From UBA1494_A sp963973975 (GTDB taxonomy: Bacteria; Bacteroidota; Bacteroidia; Flavobacteriales_E; Vicingaceae), in contig CAXBCF010000012.1 of NCBI GenBank assembly GCA_963973975.1, positions 1 to 64,000 on the forward strand: 64,000 bases of DNA, read 5' to 3'. Numbering within the stretch: position 1 is the stretch's first letter; each line of letters opens with the position of its first letter. Under the pieces are notes generated by a model. That model searched no databases and had not been told where the DNA came from. It worked only from the letters and a program-made list of their open reading frames with translations. Of this stretch, positions 1 to 8,884 are shown one piece after another. The translations under genes were made by a program, and so were the position numbers.

Positions 1-61
1 AGCTGGATAGAGCATCTGCCTTCTAAGCAGACGGTCACAGGTTCGAATCCTGTCTCGATCA
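1..61 (+). tRNA. tRNA-Arg (anticodon TCT), 5' end outside the window
   Basis: The anticodon stem is at 15-19/27-31, with loop 20-26 placing anticodon TCT at 22-24, which decodes AGA. The T arm is at 37-41/49-53 with a TTCGAAT loop. The 3' acceptor strand is at 54-60 and the discriminator base is A61. CCA is not encoded. The acceptor 5' strand and most of the D arm lie before position 1. A terminator-like hairpin follows at 72-105. Confidence 0.93.
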
Positions 62-71
62 CTAGAGAATG

Positions 72-105
72 AAATCCCAAGTTGCAGCGCAATTTGGGAT
101 TTTTT
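72..105 (+). terminator. Intrinsic terminator after tRNA-Arg
   Basis: The inverted repeat AAATCCCAA...TTTGGGATTT is followed by a T run at 100-105. Its position 11 bases after the tRNA suits transcription termination or 3' processing. Confidence 0.7.
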
Positions 106-236
106 GTTTTCAAGAGTATAGAGCTTGCTCTTAAATGAATTGTAAACAAAAAATCTATTTTCTGCGAAGCAGAAATAGGATTTCATTTTGACCTCGGAGT
201 TCACAGGATCGTCACAGGCAATCCTGTCTCGATCAC
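106..236 (+). repeat. Non-coding spacer ending in a partial repeat of the tRNA-Arg 3' end
   Basis: Positions 211-236 repeat the tRNA 3' end at 34-62. They share GTCACAGG, then differ by TTCG versus C (three bases lost from the T loop), then share 17 identical bases through the acceptor strand (46-62 versus 220-236). No D arm or anticodon arm accompanies the second copy. The spacer also holds an imperfect palindrome around 155-178. The arrangement resembles either the far attachment site of a lost tRNA-integrating element or the relic of a duplicated tRNA. No gene is seen here. Confidence 0.7.
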
Positions 237-260
237 AAAGCCCCGAACTTCGGGGCTTTG
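237..260 (+). terminator. Intrinsic terminator after the tRNA relic
   Basis: A GC-rich hairpin, AAAGCCCCGA/TCGGGGCTTT, follows the partial tRNA copy immediately. It is a strong stem with a short loop and T-rich end. It may be the original terminator of the ancestral tRNA. Confidence 0.75.
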
Positions 261-284
261 TTGTTTAATAATGTAGCTACTATT

Positions 285-449
285 ATGTTTTATGTTTACA
301 TACTTCATTCTGATTCAAAAGACCAATACTATGTTGGACACACTGCAGGTATTGATGACCGAATACATAGGCATAATTCAAAAAGAAACAAATACACCAA
401 AAGTGGTGTTCCGTTAATAGGACAATCGAAATTCTACTCGCCTATTTAA
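285..449 (+). pseudogene. GIY-YIG nuclease-like protein, 3'-truncated
   Basis: The frame from ATG 285 starts MFYVYILHS and has YYVGHTAG, then DRIHRHNSKR and TKSGVP. This is the N-terminal half of the small GIY-YIG (YhbQ/UPF0213-like) single-domain family, where YVYIL and YVG are the two signature strands. Family members usually run to about 80-100 residues. Here similarity stops after residue 46 and the frame ends at 449 inside the 3' end of the convergent OmpA-like gene. The family's conserved second half, including the metal-binding Glu region, is missing, so the product is probably inactive. Such genes are common beside tRNAs in Bacteroidota. The call rests on motif reading. Confidence 0.7.
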
Positions 450-1670
450 AGCTTTTCCTTTTTCAGTTTCGTTATCACTTAAAGCTTTCAATTCTCCCAT
501 ACCAGAAGTGATAATTCGAGCTTCTTTGATTCCATTTTTAAGTAGATATGTCTTTACAGCTTCAGCACGTTCTTTTGACAATTTTAAATTTCTCTCAGCA
601 CTTCCATCGCTATCTGTATGTCCGATTACTTCAATTGTTAAATTTGAAAAGGAATTCATTAATTCAAGGAGTGCGTTTAAATCAGAAAAAGAATTTTTCA
701 GGAGAATCGATTCATCGTGATTAAAATGAATACGCAAATCAAAACTCAAATCTTCCTTTAAATGAAACTGTTCGATAGTCGACATTCGATCACAAACTGT
801 TTGCCTTATTATTTCATCTGCTTGAGGAATTCTTTCCCCTTTTGAAACAAGTGAATGAGCTTTAATTAATACCGCTGAATCATAAAAAGGGTCGCCGACA
901 TCTCCAATAGCCATTTTTAAACGGTACTTTTTTCCAGATTTTAACCTTGCTACTGCTTTAAGTGGAACGGTGAAGCCATCAAATTCAAAAACATAGGCAC
1001 GCATAAACATTTCTTTATTAACCTCCCAAAATGCAGTATTGTGACTATTATAAAAATCAGACTTTAGAAAAAATTCCTCGTTTCTTCTATGATTCACCTG
1101 ATCAATACTAACAACAGTAGAACTACTTGGAAGTTTGGCAATATTTAATGGGCTCAACGCCTTAGAGCCGATTTCAGTAATAAAAAAACCGAAAATATCA
1201 TTCACTCCTCGACCAACAAATTCAGGATATTCCTCAGAAGCAAAAACGTAAGTAAATTCTATACTATCACGCAATGCAATTAAATCAAATTCTATACTAA
1301 CAGCATCCATAACTATTCCAGTTGCAATAGCTTGTAAATCTGCATCAGGTAACCTACTAGTTCTCGTACTTGTATTGGAGAGTCGATTCGGTCCTTTAGC
1401 ATCAAAAACATTTCCTGTAGAAAGAATAATCCCTTTATCCATCAATACTTCAGGACTTTCATTAATAAAAGCTCCAATTGACATTGGATTACCAGTAAAT
1501 TTAACATTGTCAATAATTAAATCACTTTGACTTTGAAGTAACCAATCCTTTAAAAATTGTTCAGCGGTATAAGAAGTATCAAGCCTCAACTGTCCAAAAA
1601 CAATTGAGGCTATCAAATAAAAATATAGAAGTAAACAAGCCTTTTTCACTAGGCTATTACTTATCAGCAT
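414..1670 (-). CDS. Choice-of-anchor L domain protein with C-terminal OmpA-like domain
   Basis: The 418-residue protein begins with a signal peptide (VKKACLLLYFYLIASIVFG). Residues about 30-270 match the 'choice-of-anchor L' extracellular module: GIILSTGNV, then FDLIALRDSIEFTYVFASEEYPEF and DIFGFFI. Residues about 310-418 are an OmpA-family peptidoglycan-binding domain with IEVIGHTDSDGSAERNLKLS and LNRRVEF at the end. OmpA domains bind diaminopimelate in peptidoglycan, so the protein should tether a surface or periplasmic module to the wall. Its start overlaps the end of the upstream prohibitin-like gene by 14 bases, suggesting one transcript. The fusion of these two modules is inferred from motifs only; the partner bound by the N-terminal module is unknown. 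Confidence 0.8.
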   Translation of the reverse strand: MLISNSLVKKACLLLYFYLIASIVFGQLRLDTSYTAEQFLKDWLLQSQSDLIIDNVKFTGNPMSIGAFINESPEVLMDKGIILSTGNVFDAKGPNRLSNTSTRTSRLPDADLQAIATGIVMDAVSIEFDLIALRDSIEFTYVFASEEYPEFVGRGVNDIFGFFITEIGSKALSPLNIAKLPSSSTVVSIDQVNHRRNEEFFLKSDFYNSHNTAFWEVNKEMFMRAYVFEFDGFTVPLKAVARLKSGKKYRLKMAIGDVGDPFYDSAVLIKAHSLVSKGERIPQADEIIRQTVCDRMSTIEQFHLKEDLSFDLRIHFNHDESILLKNSFSDLNALLELMNSFSNLTIEVIGHTDSDGSAERNLKLSKERAEAVKTYLLKNGIKEARIITSGMGELKALSDNETEKGKALNRRVEFRLSY

Positions 1671-2499
1671 TAAGTATTAATGGCAAACCATCTCCACCTC
1701 CACCGATAACAATTATTTTAGAGTTGCTTGATTTGGCTAACTCAATTGTAGCGGATATTCCTTTTTCTCTTAAAATATTATCTGTAATACTCGCACTAAG
1801 AATTTTGTTGGCTTTTGCTTTTCCTTCTGCATCAATTCTTCTACGCTCGGCTTCTTTTTCTTCTTTTTCTAAAATGTACTCATACTTCTGAGACTCTTGT
1901 TCTGCTGATAGTTTCTGTTCAATTGCGGTTTTAATCATTTCAGGAAGCTTTATTGACCTGAAAAGTAAAGCTTTCAAATCAACGTAGTTTTCTTCTAAAA
2001 CTTTACTGATACTTAATTGAATTTTTGTTTCAATTTCTTGACGCTTAGAGGCATATAATTCTTCAGGTGTGTATTGACCAATTATTTGTCTTACAGCAGA
2101 CCTTAATTCAGGACGAATTAAACTTTCTATGTAATTGTCTCGAAAAGCACGATACAAATAACCAATTTTATCTGGTGCAGGTCTGAAACGCAAAGAAACA
2201 TCAATATTAATTGAAAGACCGTCTCTAGACAAAACATCCATGGTTTCTTCAATTTGTTGCTCTTCCACTCTAAAAATAATCACATCATTCCAAGGAGCAA
2301 CAATATTCAAACCTTCAGTTTTAACATTTTCAACATCTAATCCTGAAGTATATTTTTTAAATATAACAGCTCGCTCAGTTGGCTGAAGTATAACGAAGAT
2401 ATTTGACAGAACTATAAGTATGATAATTACTGCAACACCAATAAAAATATATGGCTTTATTTTATTTGGGTCAAAAGATGGTTGTTCAAATTGATTCAT
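1657..2499 (-). CDS. Prohibitin/SPFH (band 7) family membrane protein
   Basis: This 280-residue protein has a short cytoplasmic N terminus, one membrane segment at about residues 18-38 (YIFIGVAVIIILIVLSNIFV), and a band 7 domain at about 40-220. The domain has prohibitin-type features (GLNIVAPWNDVIIFRVEEQQ and LRPELRSAVRQIIGQYTPEEL-like text). A charged coiled coil follows (KEEKEAERRRIDAEGKAKA), then a Gly-rich end. SPFH proteins form large ring or cage assemblies on membranes and often modulate membrane proteases; which complex applies here is not visible. The gene is the first of a two-gene unit with the downstream OmpA-like protein. A -7-like box lies at 2514-2521. Confidence 0.88.
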   Translation of the reverse strand: MNQFEQPSFDPNKIKPYIFIGVAVIIILIVLSNIFVILQPTERAVIFKKYTSGLDVENVKTEGLNIVAPWNDVIIFRVEEQQIEETMDVLSRDGLSINIDVSLRFRPAPDKIGYLYRAFRDNYIESLIRPELRSAVRQIIGQYTPEELYASKRQEIETKIQLSISKVLEENYVDLKALLFRSIKLPEMIKTAIEQKLSAEQESQKYEYILEKEEKEAERRRIDAEGKAKANKILSASITDNILREKGISATIELAKSSNSKIIVIGGGGDGLPLILNADK

Positions 2500-2513
2500 A
2501 GGATTTTTTTTTT

Positions 2514-2521
2514 CAAAGGTA
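2514..2521 (-). promoter_or_regulatory. Bacteroidota-type -7 box before the prohibitin-like gene
   Basis: The minus strand reads TACCTTTG, matching the TAnnTTTG sigma-ABfr -7 consensus, 15 bases before the ATG at 2499. No clear -33 TTTG is seen at the usual spacing, so this is a candidate only. It would give a very short leader. Confidence 0.45.
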
Positions 2522-2630
2522 CGATTGAAATATTGAATTAGTGGTTTAATAAATAATTGTTTGTATTAAGACAATTCTTAGAATGGAAAGTTTATCGAGA
2601 AAATACCAAACTGAGAGAATTTAAAAATAA

Positions 2631-5252
2631 TTATTGTATAACATCAAAGAAATCTCTTCTTCTATTTAGCTTTAAGTCCTGCAAAACTGAAGCCTTAACA
2701 TTTATAGTGATATTATAACTCTGACGGATTCCATATGGAATCCAGTTTACTGCCATTTCCCAACAATGCAAGTTTCTATTAATATTAATTGATGTATAAG
2801 TAATGTCTTTTCTTTCAATATCATATCCTGAAGTAAAACCAATTTTCCAATTTTCAGTTAAGCTAAAATCACCACTAAAGTTGAGTGTTTGCATAACACT
2901 TGATTCAAAAGCGGGTTTGCTGTATCTGATGTTGTATGTAACGTTCAAGGACCATGGTATAGTAAAATCAACATATTGTTCTGGGAAAGCATTTATATGG
3001 TCTAACTCCTGTTCTGTTCCATGCTCGCTTTCTTTCTTTTTACGTTGATTGCCTTTCCCTCCTCTTAGTGAAAAATTCATTGCAATATTTGCATTAGTTA
3101 AGCGAAAGTACTTGTCTTCTTGCTCTTTATAAAAGGTATTTATTTTTCTTCCATTACTATCGATTGCATAAGGATCTAGATTTCCTCCAAATTGAAAGTT
3201 AAAAAAATCGCCAATTCTACTTCTAGCATTAAAACTCAGTGGTGCCCAATTTAATGAGTCAGCAGAAAGATCGTAGCTAGAGTTGAAAACAAAGTTCTCA
3301 AAAATAGTAATCTTCTTAAAACCTGTAGTATCTTTCTTGGAAGCAACTTTCATTTCTAAGTTATTTAGCAAATTAAACCCAATTCTTCCACTCTCTCTTC
3401 TACTAGGGGAACCGTTTAATCCTCCTTCAAAAATGGAGTATTCAATTTCTTTTCCAGTTGTGTCTCTAATGGTTCTTAGACCTGTAGTTATTTCAGGTTG
3501 GTAATTGTAACTAATGGAGGGAGTCATCACGTGACGAATGGCTTTTACTTTTCCTCTTTTAAATTGATACATACTATAAAACTTCGTCGTTAGAGCTGTG
3601 TTAAAATTATAACTCCCTCCTCTTTCAAAGCCTACTAAAGTATCTCTAACTTGTTGATTAGTTTCTCTATCGATGGTTTTACGAACAGTTTCAAGCGCCC
3701 AAACTTCAGAGTAATTAAAAGATGGATTAACAGTAGCATATTTAAATAATTTAAAGGAAGTAGCTAATGGTATCACATGCCTTGCACCAACCTGAAAGTC
3801 CTTAACTACTCGGTCTAATGTAAACAAAGAATCAACTGTTCTAATTTGATTACTAACAGAACCAGAATAACTTACACCTAGATTTCTATATGCAGACCGC
3901 CACCATTCATTTCCAATTTTACCCATGGTTTTAAATGGCTGTAATCGACTTACATTAAATGTTGCATCGGGTAATGTAAGATTAACATCCCCAGTTTGTG
4001 TATTTTGATTGTGACGAGCACTTAAAGTTAAATTGAAAGGCTTAGTAGGAAAAGAATTAGAATAGGTAATAGAAGATTGAAATGTATTGGTTAAAAAATT
4101 TTGATCAAAGCTATTTAAATTATTTCTAAAGTTATTTCTAGAACCTGCACTAACATCCGCAGCAAATCGACTACCAGGTCTGGATTTAGGATCTTGACTG
4201 TGTCGCCAACTCAAGAAGAACTCATTACTTTCTGAGTAATCGGGAAAATCTGGGAAACTATTTTTAAACTTAGTGAATGTAATATTCACATTCCCGCTGT
4301 ACTTATACCTGTTGCGATAATTTGAATTCAACTTACCACCCCAACTTCCCAAAGAATAGACATCTCCTGTTAAACTCAAATCCATGTAATCACTTAACCC
4401 AAAATAAAAACCTCCATCTCTAAGAAAAAACCCAAATTGACGTGAGTCTCCGTAGGTAGGAATTAAGATACCTGATGAACGCCCTTTTTTGTTGGGGAAA
4501 AGTCCAAAAGGTAAACCCAATGGTGTTGGTACTTCTCCAAGCTTTAAAACTGTAGGACCAGTTATGATTTTTTCATTTGGAATAACCTTTAATTTATTTG
4601 TAGCTAAAGAGAAGTGAGGATGATCTAAATTACAAGTTGTATAATGACCATTTCGGATATACATCACGTTTGTTTCTGTCTTCTTAACTTCATTTCCTTT
4701 AATAAATCCTTCTCCTTCTTGAGTTTTAACTTCAGCAATTTTCCCTTTTTTCGTTTCGAAATTATAGTTCATTTCTCCTGCTCTAAATTCCTGAGGACCA
4801 TCTTGAAAAACCGGAAGTCCTGCCATCTTACCACTACTATCGGGCATACCGTTGGCAGTTACTAAATTACTTCTCAGGTCTAATTCAATGAAGTCAGCTG
4901 TGAGTGTAGTATTCTCCTGTACAACCTTTGCATTTTTATACAAAAAAATTTTCTCAGTTGACATATCAATCAACAGAGAATCAGTTGCTTCATAAACAAC
5001 CTTATTTTCAATAGCATCAGGAGAAATTGTGGTATTGTTTTTGGAAGTATCTTCACTAGTTATTAAACTATCAGTAAGATTATTTGAAATTGAATCAGAA
5101 GCAATTTTTAAAGAATCTTCTAAAAGTATGTCTGTACTGACATAAGAACTATCGTTCACTGATTCCACCTGAGCAAAAATGCTTAGAGAACAGGTCGTAG
5201 TTATTAACATTGACAAGATGAAAACCCGTGAAAAAGATGAAATAGATTGCAA
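2631..5252 (-). CDS. lptD: LptD-like LPS assembly outer-membrane protein
   Basis: The 873-residue protein has a signal peptide, then a Ser/Asp-rich linker to about residue 85. A periplasmic OstA/LptA-like domain follows at about 90-270 (EATDSLLIDMSTEKIFLYKN, then TTLTADFIELDL). The long C-terminal beta-barrel has alternating aromatic strands and many Asn/Ser turns and contains the LptD-type LPFGLFPNKKGRSSGIL-like segment at about 245-265. LptD inserts lipopolysaccharide into the outer leaflet with the lipoprotein LptE. It is divergent from the amidase gene with an 88-bp spacer. The lptD-amidase-mlaD-(Fe-S) order is conserved in Bacteroidota, which supports the call. The extended Ser/Asp linker is typical of this phylum. 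Confidence 0.88.
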   Translation of the reverse strand: MQSISSFSRVFILSMLITTTCSLSIFAQVESVNDSSYVSTDILLEDSLKIASDSISNNLTDSLITSEDTSKNNTTISPDAIENKVVYEATDSLLIDMSTEKIFLYKNAKVVQENTTLTADFIELDLRSNLVTANGMPDSSGKMAGLPVFQDGPQEFRAGEMNYNFETKKGKIAEVKTQEGEGFIKGNEVKKTETNVMYIRNGHYTTCNLDHPHFSLATNKLKVIPNEKIITGPTVLKLGEVPTPLGLPFGLFPNKKGRSSGILIPTYGDSRQFGFFLRDGGFYFGLSDYMDLSLTGDVYSLGSWGGKLNSNYRNRYKYSGNVNITFTKFKNSFPDFPDYSESNEFFLSWRHSQDPKSRPGSRFAADVSAGSRNNFRNNLNSFDQNFLTNTFQSSITYSNSFPTKPFNLTLSARHNQNTQTGDVNLTLPDATFNVSRLQPFKTMGKIGNEWWRSAYRNLGVSYSGSVSNQIRTVDSLFTLDRVVKDFQVGARHVIPLATSFKLFKYATVNPSFNYSEVWALETVRKTIDRETNQQVRDTLVGFERGGSYNFNTALTTKFYSMYQFKRGKVKAIRHVMTPSISYNYQPEITTGLRTIRDTTGKEIEYSIFEGGLNGSPSRRESGRIGFNLLNNLEMKVASKKDTTGFKKITIFENFVFNSSYDLSADSLNWAPLSFNARSRIGDFFNFQFGGNLDPYAIDSNGRKINTFYKEQEDKYFRLTNANIAMNFSLRGGKGNQRKKKESEHGTEQELDHINAFPEQYVDFTIPWSLNVTYNIRYSKPAFESSVMQTLNFSGDFSLTENWKIGFTSGYDIERKDITYTSININRNLHCWEMAVNWIPYGIRQSYNITINVKASVLQDLKLNRRRDFFDVIQ

Positions 5253-5263
5253 CCTTATAATAC

Positions 5264-5271
5264 TATTTTTG
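5264..5271 (+). promoter_or_regulatory. Candidate -7 box for the amidase-mlaD-Fe-S operon
   Basis: TATTTTTG matches TAnnTTTG and would start an RNA with a leader of about 65 nt before ATG 5341. A TTG lies 14 bases upstream (5247-5249), shorter than the usual 19 or so. It sits in the short divergent spacer shared with lptD. Confidence 0.35.
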
Positions 5272-5340
5272 TAAGTGACACAGGTGTTGTAATCGCCGCC
5301 AAAACTAATTAAAAATATTAATACTGAGTCTTCAAATCAT

Positions 5341-6480
5341 ATGTCGTTAAAGAAGTTTAAGTTAACATCAATCTTAATTTGTTGTTTTCTTTCTTTTGGT
5401 TATAGCCAAAATGAAGAATCATTTTTTGGCAAACTGCGCACCGTTGTTATAGATGCGGGGCATGGAGGTAAAGATGTTGGATGTCTCGGATCTGCAAGTT
5501 ATGAGAAAGATGTAGCCCTTGCAATTTCACTTAAATTAGGAAAATACTTAGAAGATACCTATAAAAATTTAAATGTAATCTACACTCGAAAAACAGATGT
5601 ATTTGTGGAATTACATGAGCGCGCTAGAATTGCCAATCGAGCAAAAGCAGACTTATTTATTTGCATTCATGCCAATTCTGCTCATTCAGCAGCCTTCGGA
5701 ACAGAAACATTTGTAATGGGGAACGCCGATTCTGATGCAAACTTAAGAGCTGCTCAAAGAGAAAATGCCACAATACTTTTGGAAGATAATCACGAGGAAC
5801 GCTATGAAAACTTCGATCCTAACTCACCTGAATCATATATAGCAATGACGCTCGTTCAAAGTGCTTATCAACACCAAAGTATCAACTTTGCAGACAAAGT
5901 GCAAAGTCAATTTAGAGAACGAGTTGGCAGAAAAGATCGTGGAGTTAAAATGGCTCCTCTACTTGTCCTTCACCAAACCACCATGCCAAGTGTATTAATA
6001 GAAACTGGTTTTTTAACTAACAAAGAAGAAGAAAAATTCTTAACTTCCGAGCTAGGGCAAGATTATTTAGCATCAGCGATTTATCGAGCTTTCAAAGAGT
6101 ATAAAGATGAAATGGAAGGTAAATCCTCAAGTATTGTAGAGGATTCAAAGGAAGTAAAAACTGCAAGTATCAATCAACCAGAGACATCAACTAGTTACAC
6201 ACACCAAAAATCTGAAGGATTAGTTTTTAAGGTACAACTTGCAACCACCGCTTCAAAAATTGAAGATTTGGAAAATACTTTTAAAGGTTTAGAGGAAATT
6301 GATTATTATGAAGCAGGTGGACTTTACAGATATACCTATGGAAGTGCAACAAATATAGAGGCAGCAAATTTATTAGAAAAAAAAGCAAAAAGTACGGGAC
6401 ATACCGATGCATTTATTGTGGCATTTTTAAATGGCAATCGTATTGCAGTTGGCGAAGCTGTTAAGCTTTTAAAACCATAA
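5341..6480 (+). CDS. N-acetylmuramoyl-L-alanine amidase (AmiA/B/C type) with SPOR-like C terminus
   Basis: The 379-residue protein has a signal peptide ending near residue 22. The amidase_3 domain spans about 33-255 with the zinc and catalytic residues in place: VVIDAGHGGKD (His), SYEKDVAL (Glu), ICIHANSA (His) and VLIETGFLTN (catalytic Glu). The enzyme cleaves the amide bond between MurNAc and the stem peptide during cell separation. Residues about 300-375 (VFKVQLATT, GLYRYTYGS, AFIVAFLNGNRI) resemble a SPOR domain, which binds glycan strands stripped of peptides at division sites. It is followed after 13 bases by the mlaD-like gene, so they are probably co-transcribed. Confidence 0.92.
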   Translation: MSLKKFKLTSILICCFLSFGYSQNEESFFGKLRTVVIDAGHGGKDVGCLGSASYEKDVALAISLKLGKYLEDTYKNLNVIYTRKTDVFVELHERARIANRAKADLFICIHANSAHSAAFGTETFVMGNADSDANLRAAQRENATILLEDNHEERYENFDPNSPESYIAMTLVQSAYQHQSINFADKVQSQFRERVGRKDRGVKMAPLLVLHQTTMPSVLIETGFLTNKEEEKFLTSELGQDYLASAIYRAFKEYKDEMEGKSSSIVEDSKEVKTASINQPETSTSYTHQKSEGLVFKVQLATTASKIEDLENTFKGLEEIDYYEAGGLYRYTYGSATNIEAANLLEKKAKSTGHTDAFIVAFLNGNRIAVGEAVKLLKP

Positions 6481-6493
6481 AAAGGAAAACCTA

Positions 6494-7486
6494 ATGAAAA
6501 TAAAAAAAGAAGTTAAAGTAGGAGTAGCAATGCTAATTTCCATTGGATTACTTTTTTGGGGTGCAAACTTTTTAAAAGGAAATGATATCTTCAAAAATAA
6601 CCGTCATTTTTATGCAGTTTATGATCACATTGATGGTTTAACACCTTCTAGTCCTGTTCTTATTAATGGCTTTAAAGTTGGACAGGTAGATGAAATTAAT
6701 TTTGCTTCCAATCGATCGGCTAAGTTGATCGTTAAAATTACAGTAAGTCAGAAAGACTTTTTCATTCCAAGTGATTCAAAAGCAAAAATTATCTCTTCTG
6801 ACTTACTTGGATCTAAAGCGATAGACCTTCAACTAGGTACTTCTCAAATAGAAATTGAAAACCTCGATACTTTGACTTCAGATATAGAAATCTCTTTAAC
6901 AGAGTCAGTAAATCAACAAATTGCACCTTTAAAAAAGAAAACAGAATCTTTAATTGGCACTGTAGATTCAGCAATTACTGTCATTAGTTCAATATTTGAT
7001 TCAAAAGCTCGAAATGATATTGGAAATAGCTTTACGAGTATTAGAGAAGTATTGTCAACATTCGAAAAAACCATGATTAGGGTTGATGGTATGGTAAGTG
7101 ATGAACGTGAAAATGTAAGTCTTATATTAACTCATATAGAATCAATCACTGATAATTTTGCATCAAATAATTCTAAGCTTTCAGCAGTGATTGATAATAT
7201 GGAAGCAATAACAGATTCTTTAGCCGCATCTAATTTAAAGCAAACAGTTGAAAATGCTGCAATTGCTATGCAAGCAACAGCAGATTTAATGACTAAAGTG
7301 AATAATGGAGAGGGTTCTTTTGGTGCTTTAATGAATAATGACAGCCTTTATAATAACCTCGAAAATGCTGCTCGTGACTTAGATTTATTGCTAATTGATA
7401 TGCAAGACAATCCACAACGCTATGTACATTTTTCAATTTTTGGAAGAAAAAATAAGAAAAAAGATAAATCCAAATCTAACAATTAG
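6494..7486 (+). CDS. MlaD/MCE-domain lipid transport protein
   Basis: This 330-residue protein has an N-terminal membrane anchor (VGVAMLISIGLLFWGANFLKG). It is followed by one MCE domain at about 35-120 (FYAVYDHIDGLTPSSPVLING, KVGQVDEINF, then DLLGSKAIDLQLG). The rest is a helical, coiled-coil region ending in a Lys/Asn-rich tail. MCE proteins form hexameric rings that carry phospholipids between inner and outer membranes with an ABC transporter (MlaEF). No mlaE or mlaF is in this window, as is common for Bacteroidota where the parts are scattered. It lies between the amidase and Fe-S genes in the conserved envelope cluster. Confidence 0.9.
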   Translation: MKIKKEVKVGVAMLISIGLLFWGANFLKGNDIFKNNRHFYAVYDHIDGLTPSSPVLINGFKVGQVDEINFASNRSAKLIVKITVSQKDFFIPSDSKAKIISSDLLGSKAIDLQLGTSQIEIENLDTLTSDIEISLTESVNQQIAPLKKKTESLIGTVDSAITVISSIFDSKARNDIGNSFTSIREVLSTFEKTMIRVDGMVSDERENVSLILTHIESITDNFASNNSKLSAVIDNMEAITDSLAASNLKQTVENAAIAMQATADLMTKVNNGEGSFGALMNNDSLYNNLENAARDLDLLLIDMQDNPQRYVHFSIFGRKNKKKDKSKSNN

Positions 7487-7531
7487 CATCAGCTATTGTT
7501 AAAAAATTCATAATTTGGGGTTTTAATTATA

Positions 7532-8863
7532 ATGGTTTCTATGAGTATTTCAAACATTCTTTTTATTCTTATTCTTCTCGGAACAGTGATATGGTTTACT
7601 GTAAATGTTCGCAAAGTTCGAAGAAATATTTTATTGGGACGAGAGAAAGATATTTCAGACAACAAAGCCGAGCGTTGGAAGGTAATGGCAAAAATTGCCT
7701 TAGGGCAATCCAAAATGGTAAAAAAACCAATTTCCGGTATATTACATTTATTCGTCTACTTAGGATTTGTAATAATAAATATTGAAGTTTTAGAAATTGT
7801 AATTGATGGTATTTTTGGAACTCATCGAATTTTTGCTACCCCACTTGTTCCTGTTTATGATGTTTTGATTGCCAGTTTCGAAATTCTTGCGTTTTTAGTC
7901 CTTGCAGCTTGTGTAATTTTCTTAATCAGAAGAAATATTTTAAAAATAAAACGCTTTGGATTTCGAGAAATGATTGGTTGGCCAAAAACAGATGCCAACA
8001 TCATTTTAATAGTAGAAGTTTTACTAATGGGTGCATTTTTGAGTATGAATGCTGCTGATTCAATTTTACAACAAAGAGGTGAAGCACATTATACAGTTGC
8101 AGGAGCTTTCCCAATTAGTAATTTCATTAGCCCTTGGATGGATGGAATTAGTTCGGCTAGTTTAATATCCCTTGAACGAGGCATGTGGTGGTTTCACATC
8201 ATTGGAATCTTATTGTTTTTAAACTATCTCCCCTATTCTAAACACTTTCATATTATATTAGCATTTCCAAATGTATATTATTCCAAACTGAATCCAAAAG
8301 GTCAATTTAACAACATGGAAGCAGTGACAAAAGAGGTGAAACTAATGTTTGACCCAGATGTAGATCCTTATGCAACTCCCGCAGAACCTGAAGAGCCTGT
8401 TCAACGTTTTGGAGCAAAGGATATTCAAGATTTATCGTGGAAAAACTTAATGGATGCCTATTCTTGTACAGAATGTGGACGATGCACAGATCAATGCCCT
8501 GCATCACAAACCGGAAAGTTGTTGTCCCCTAGAAAGATAATGATGGATACCAGAGACCGAATGGAGGAAGTCGGTAAAAACATCGATAAGTATGGTAAAG
8601 ACCACAAGGATGGCAAATCACTTTTGGGAGACTACATAAAAGAAGAAGAGTTATGGGCTTGCACTACATGCAATGCCTGCGTAGAAGCTTGTCCTGTTAG
8701 CATTGATCCGCTTTCAATTATCATGGAAATGAGAAGATCGTTAGTAATGGAAGAATCTAAAATTCCTTCTGAATTGGCAGGTATGCTCACAAATATTGAA
8801 AATAATGGAGCTCCATGGCAATTTGCTCAAAACGATAGAGGAAATTGGATCAAAGAAGGTTAA
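7532..8863 (+). CDS. Membrane-bound (Fe-S) oxidoreductase, HdrC/GlpC-like with NarI-like membrane part
   Basis: The 443-residue protein has an N-terminal half of about five to six membrane helices (residues about 5-250). The C-terminal half contains two 4Fe-4S clusters: CTECGRCTDQCPAS at about 312-325 and CTTCNACVEACPVS at about 378-391. This is the electron-transfer subunit of a heterodisulfide-reductase-like pair; the membrane part could handle quinone. The next gene, 21 bases on, supplies the CCG-domain partner. The physiological donor and acceptor are unknown. The pair usually follows mlaD in Bacteroidota, without a demonstrated reason. Confidence 0.88.
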   Translation: MVSMSISNILFILILLGTVIWFTVNVRKVRRNILLGREKDISDNKAERWKVMAKIALGQSKMVKKPISGILHLFVYLGFVIINIEVLEIVIDGIFGTHRIFATPLVPVYDVLIASFEILAFLVLAACVIFLIRRNILKIKRFGFREMIGWPKTDANIILIVEVLLMGAFLSMNAADSILQQRGEAHYTVAGAFPISNFISPWMDGISSASLISLERGMWWFHIIGILLFLNYLPYSKHFHIILAFPNVYYSKLNPKGQFNNMEAVTKEVKLMFDPDVDPYATPAEPEEPVQRFGAKDIQDLSWKNLMDAYSCTECGRCTDQCPASQTGKLLSPRKIMMDTRDRMEEVGKNIDKYGKDHKDGKSLLGDYIKEEELWACTTCNACVEACPVSIDPLSIIMEMRRSLVMEESKIPSELAGMLTNIENNGAPWQFAQNDRGNWIKEG

Positions 8864-8884
8864 ACACTTTATAAAAATAAAAGA

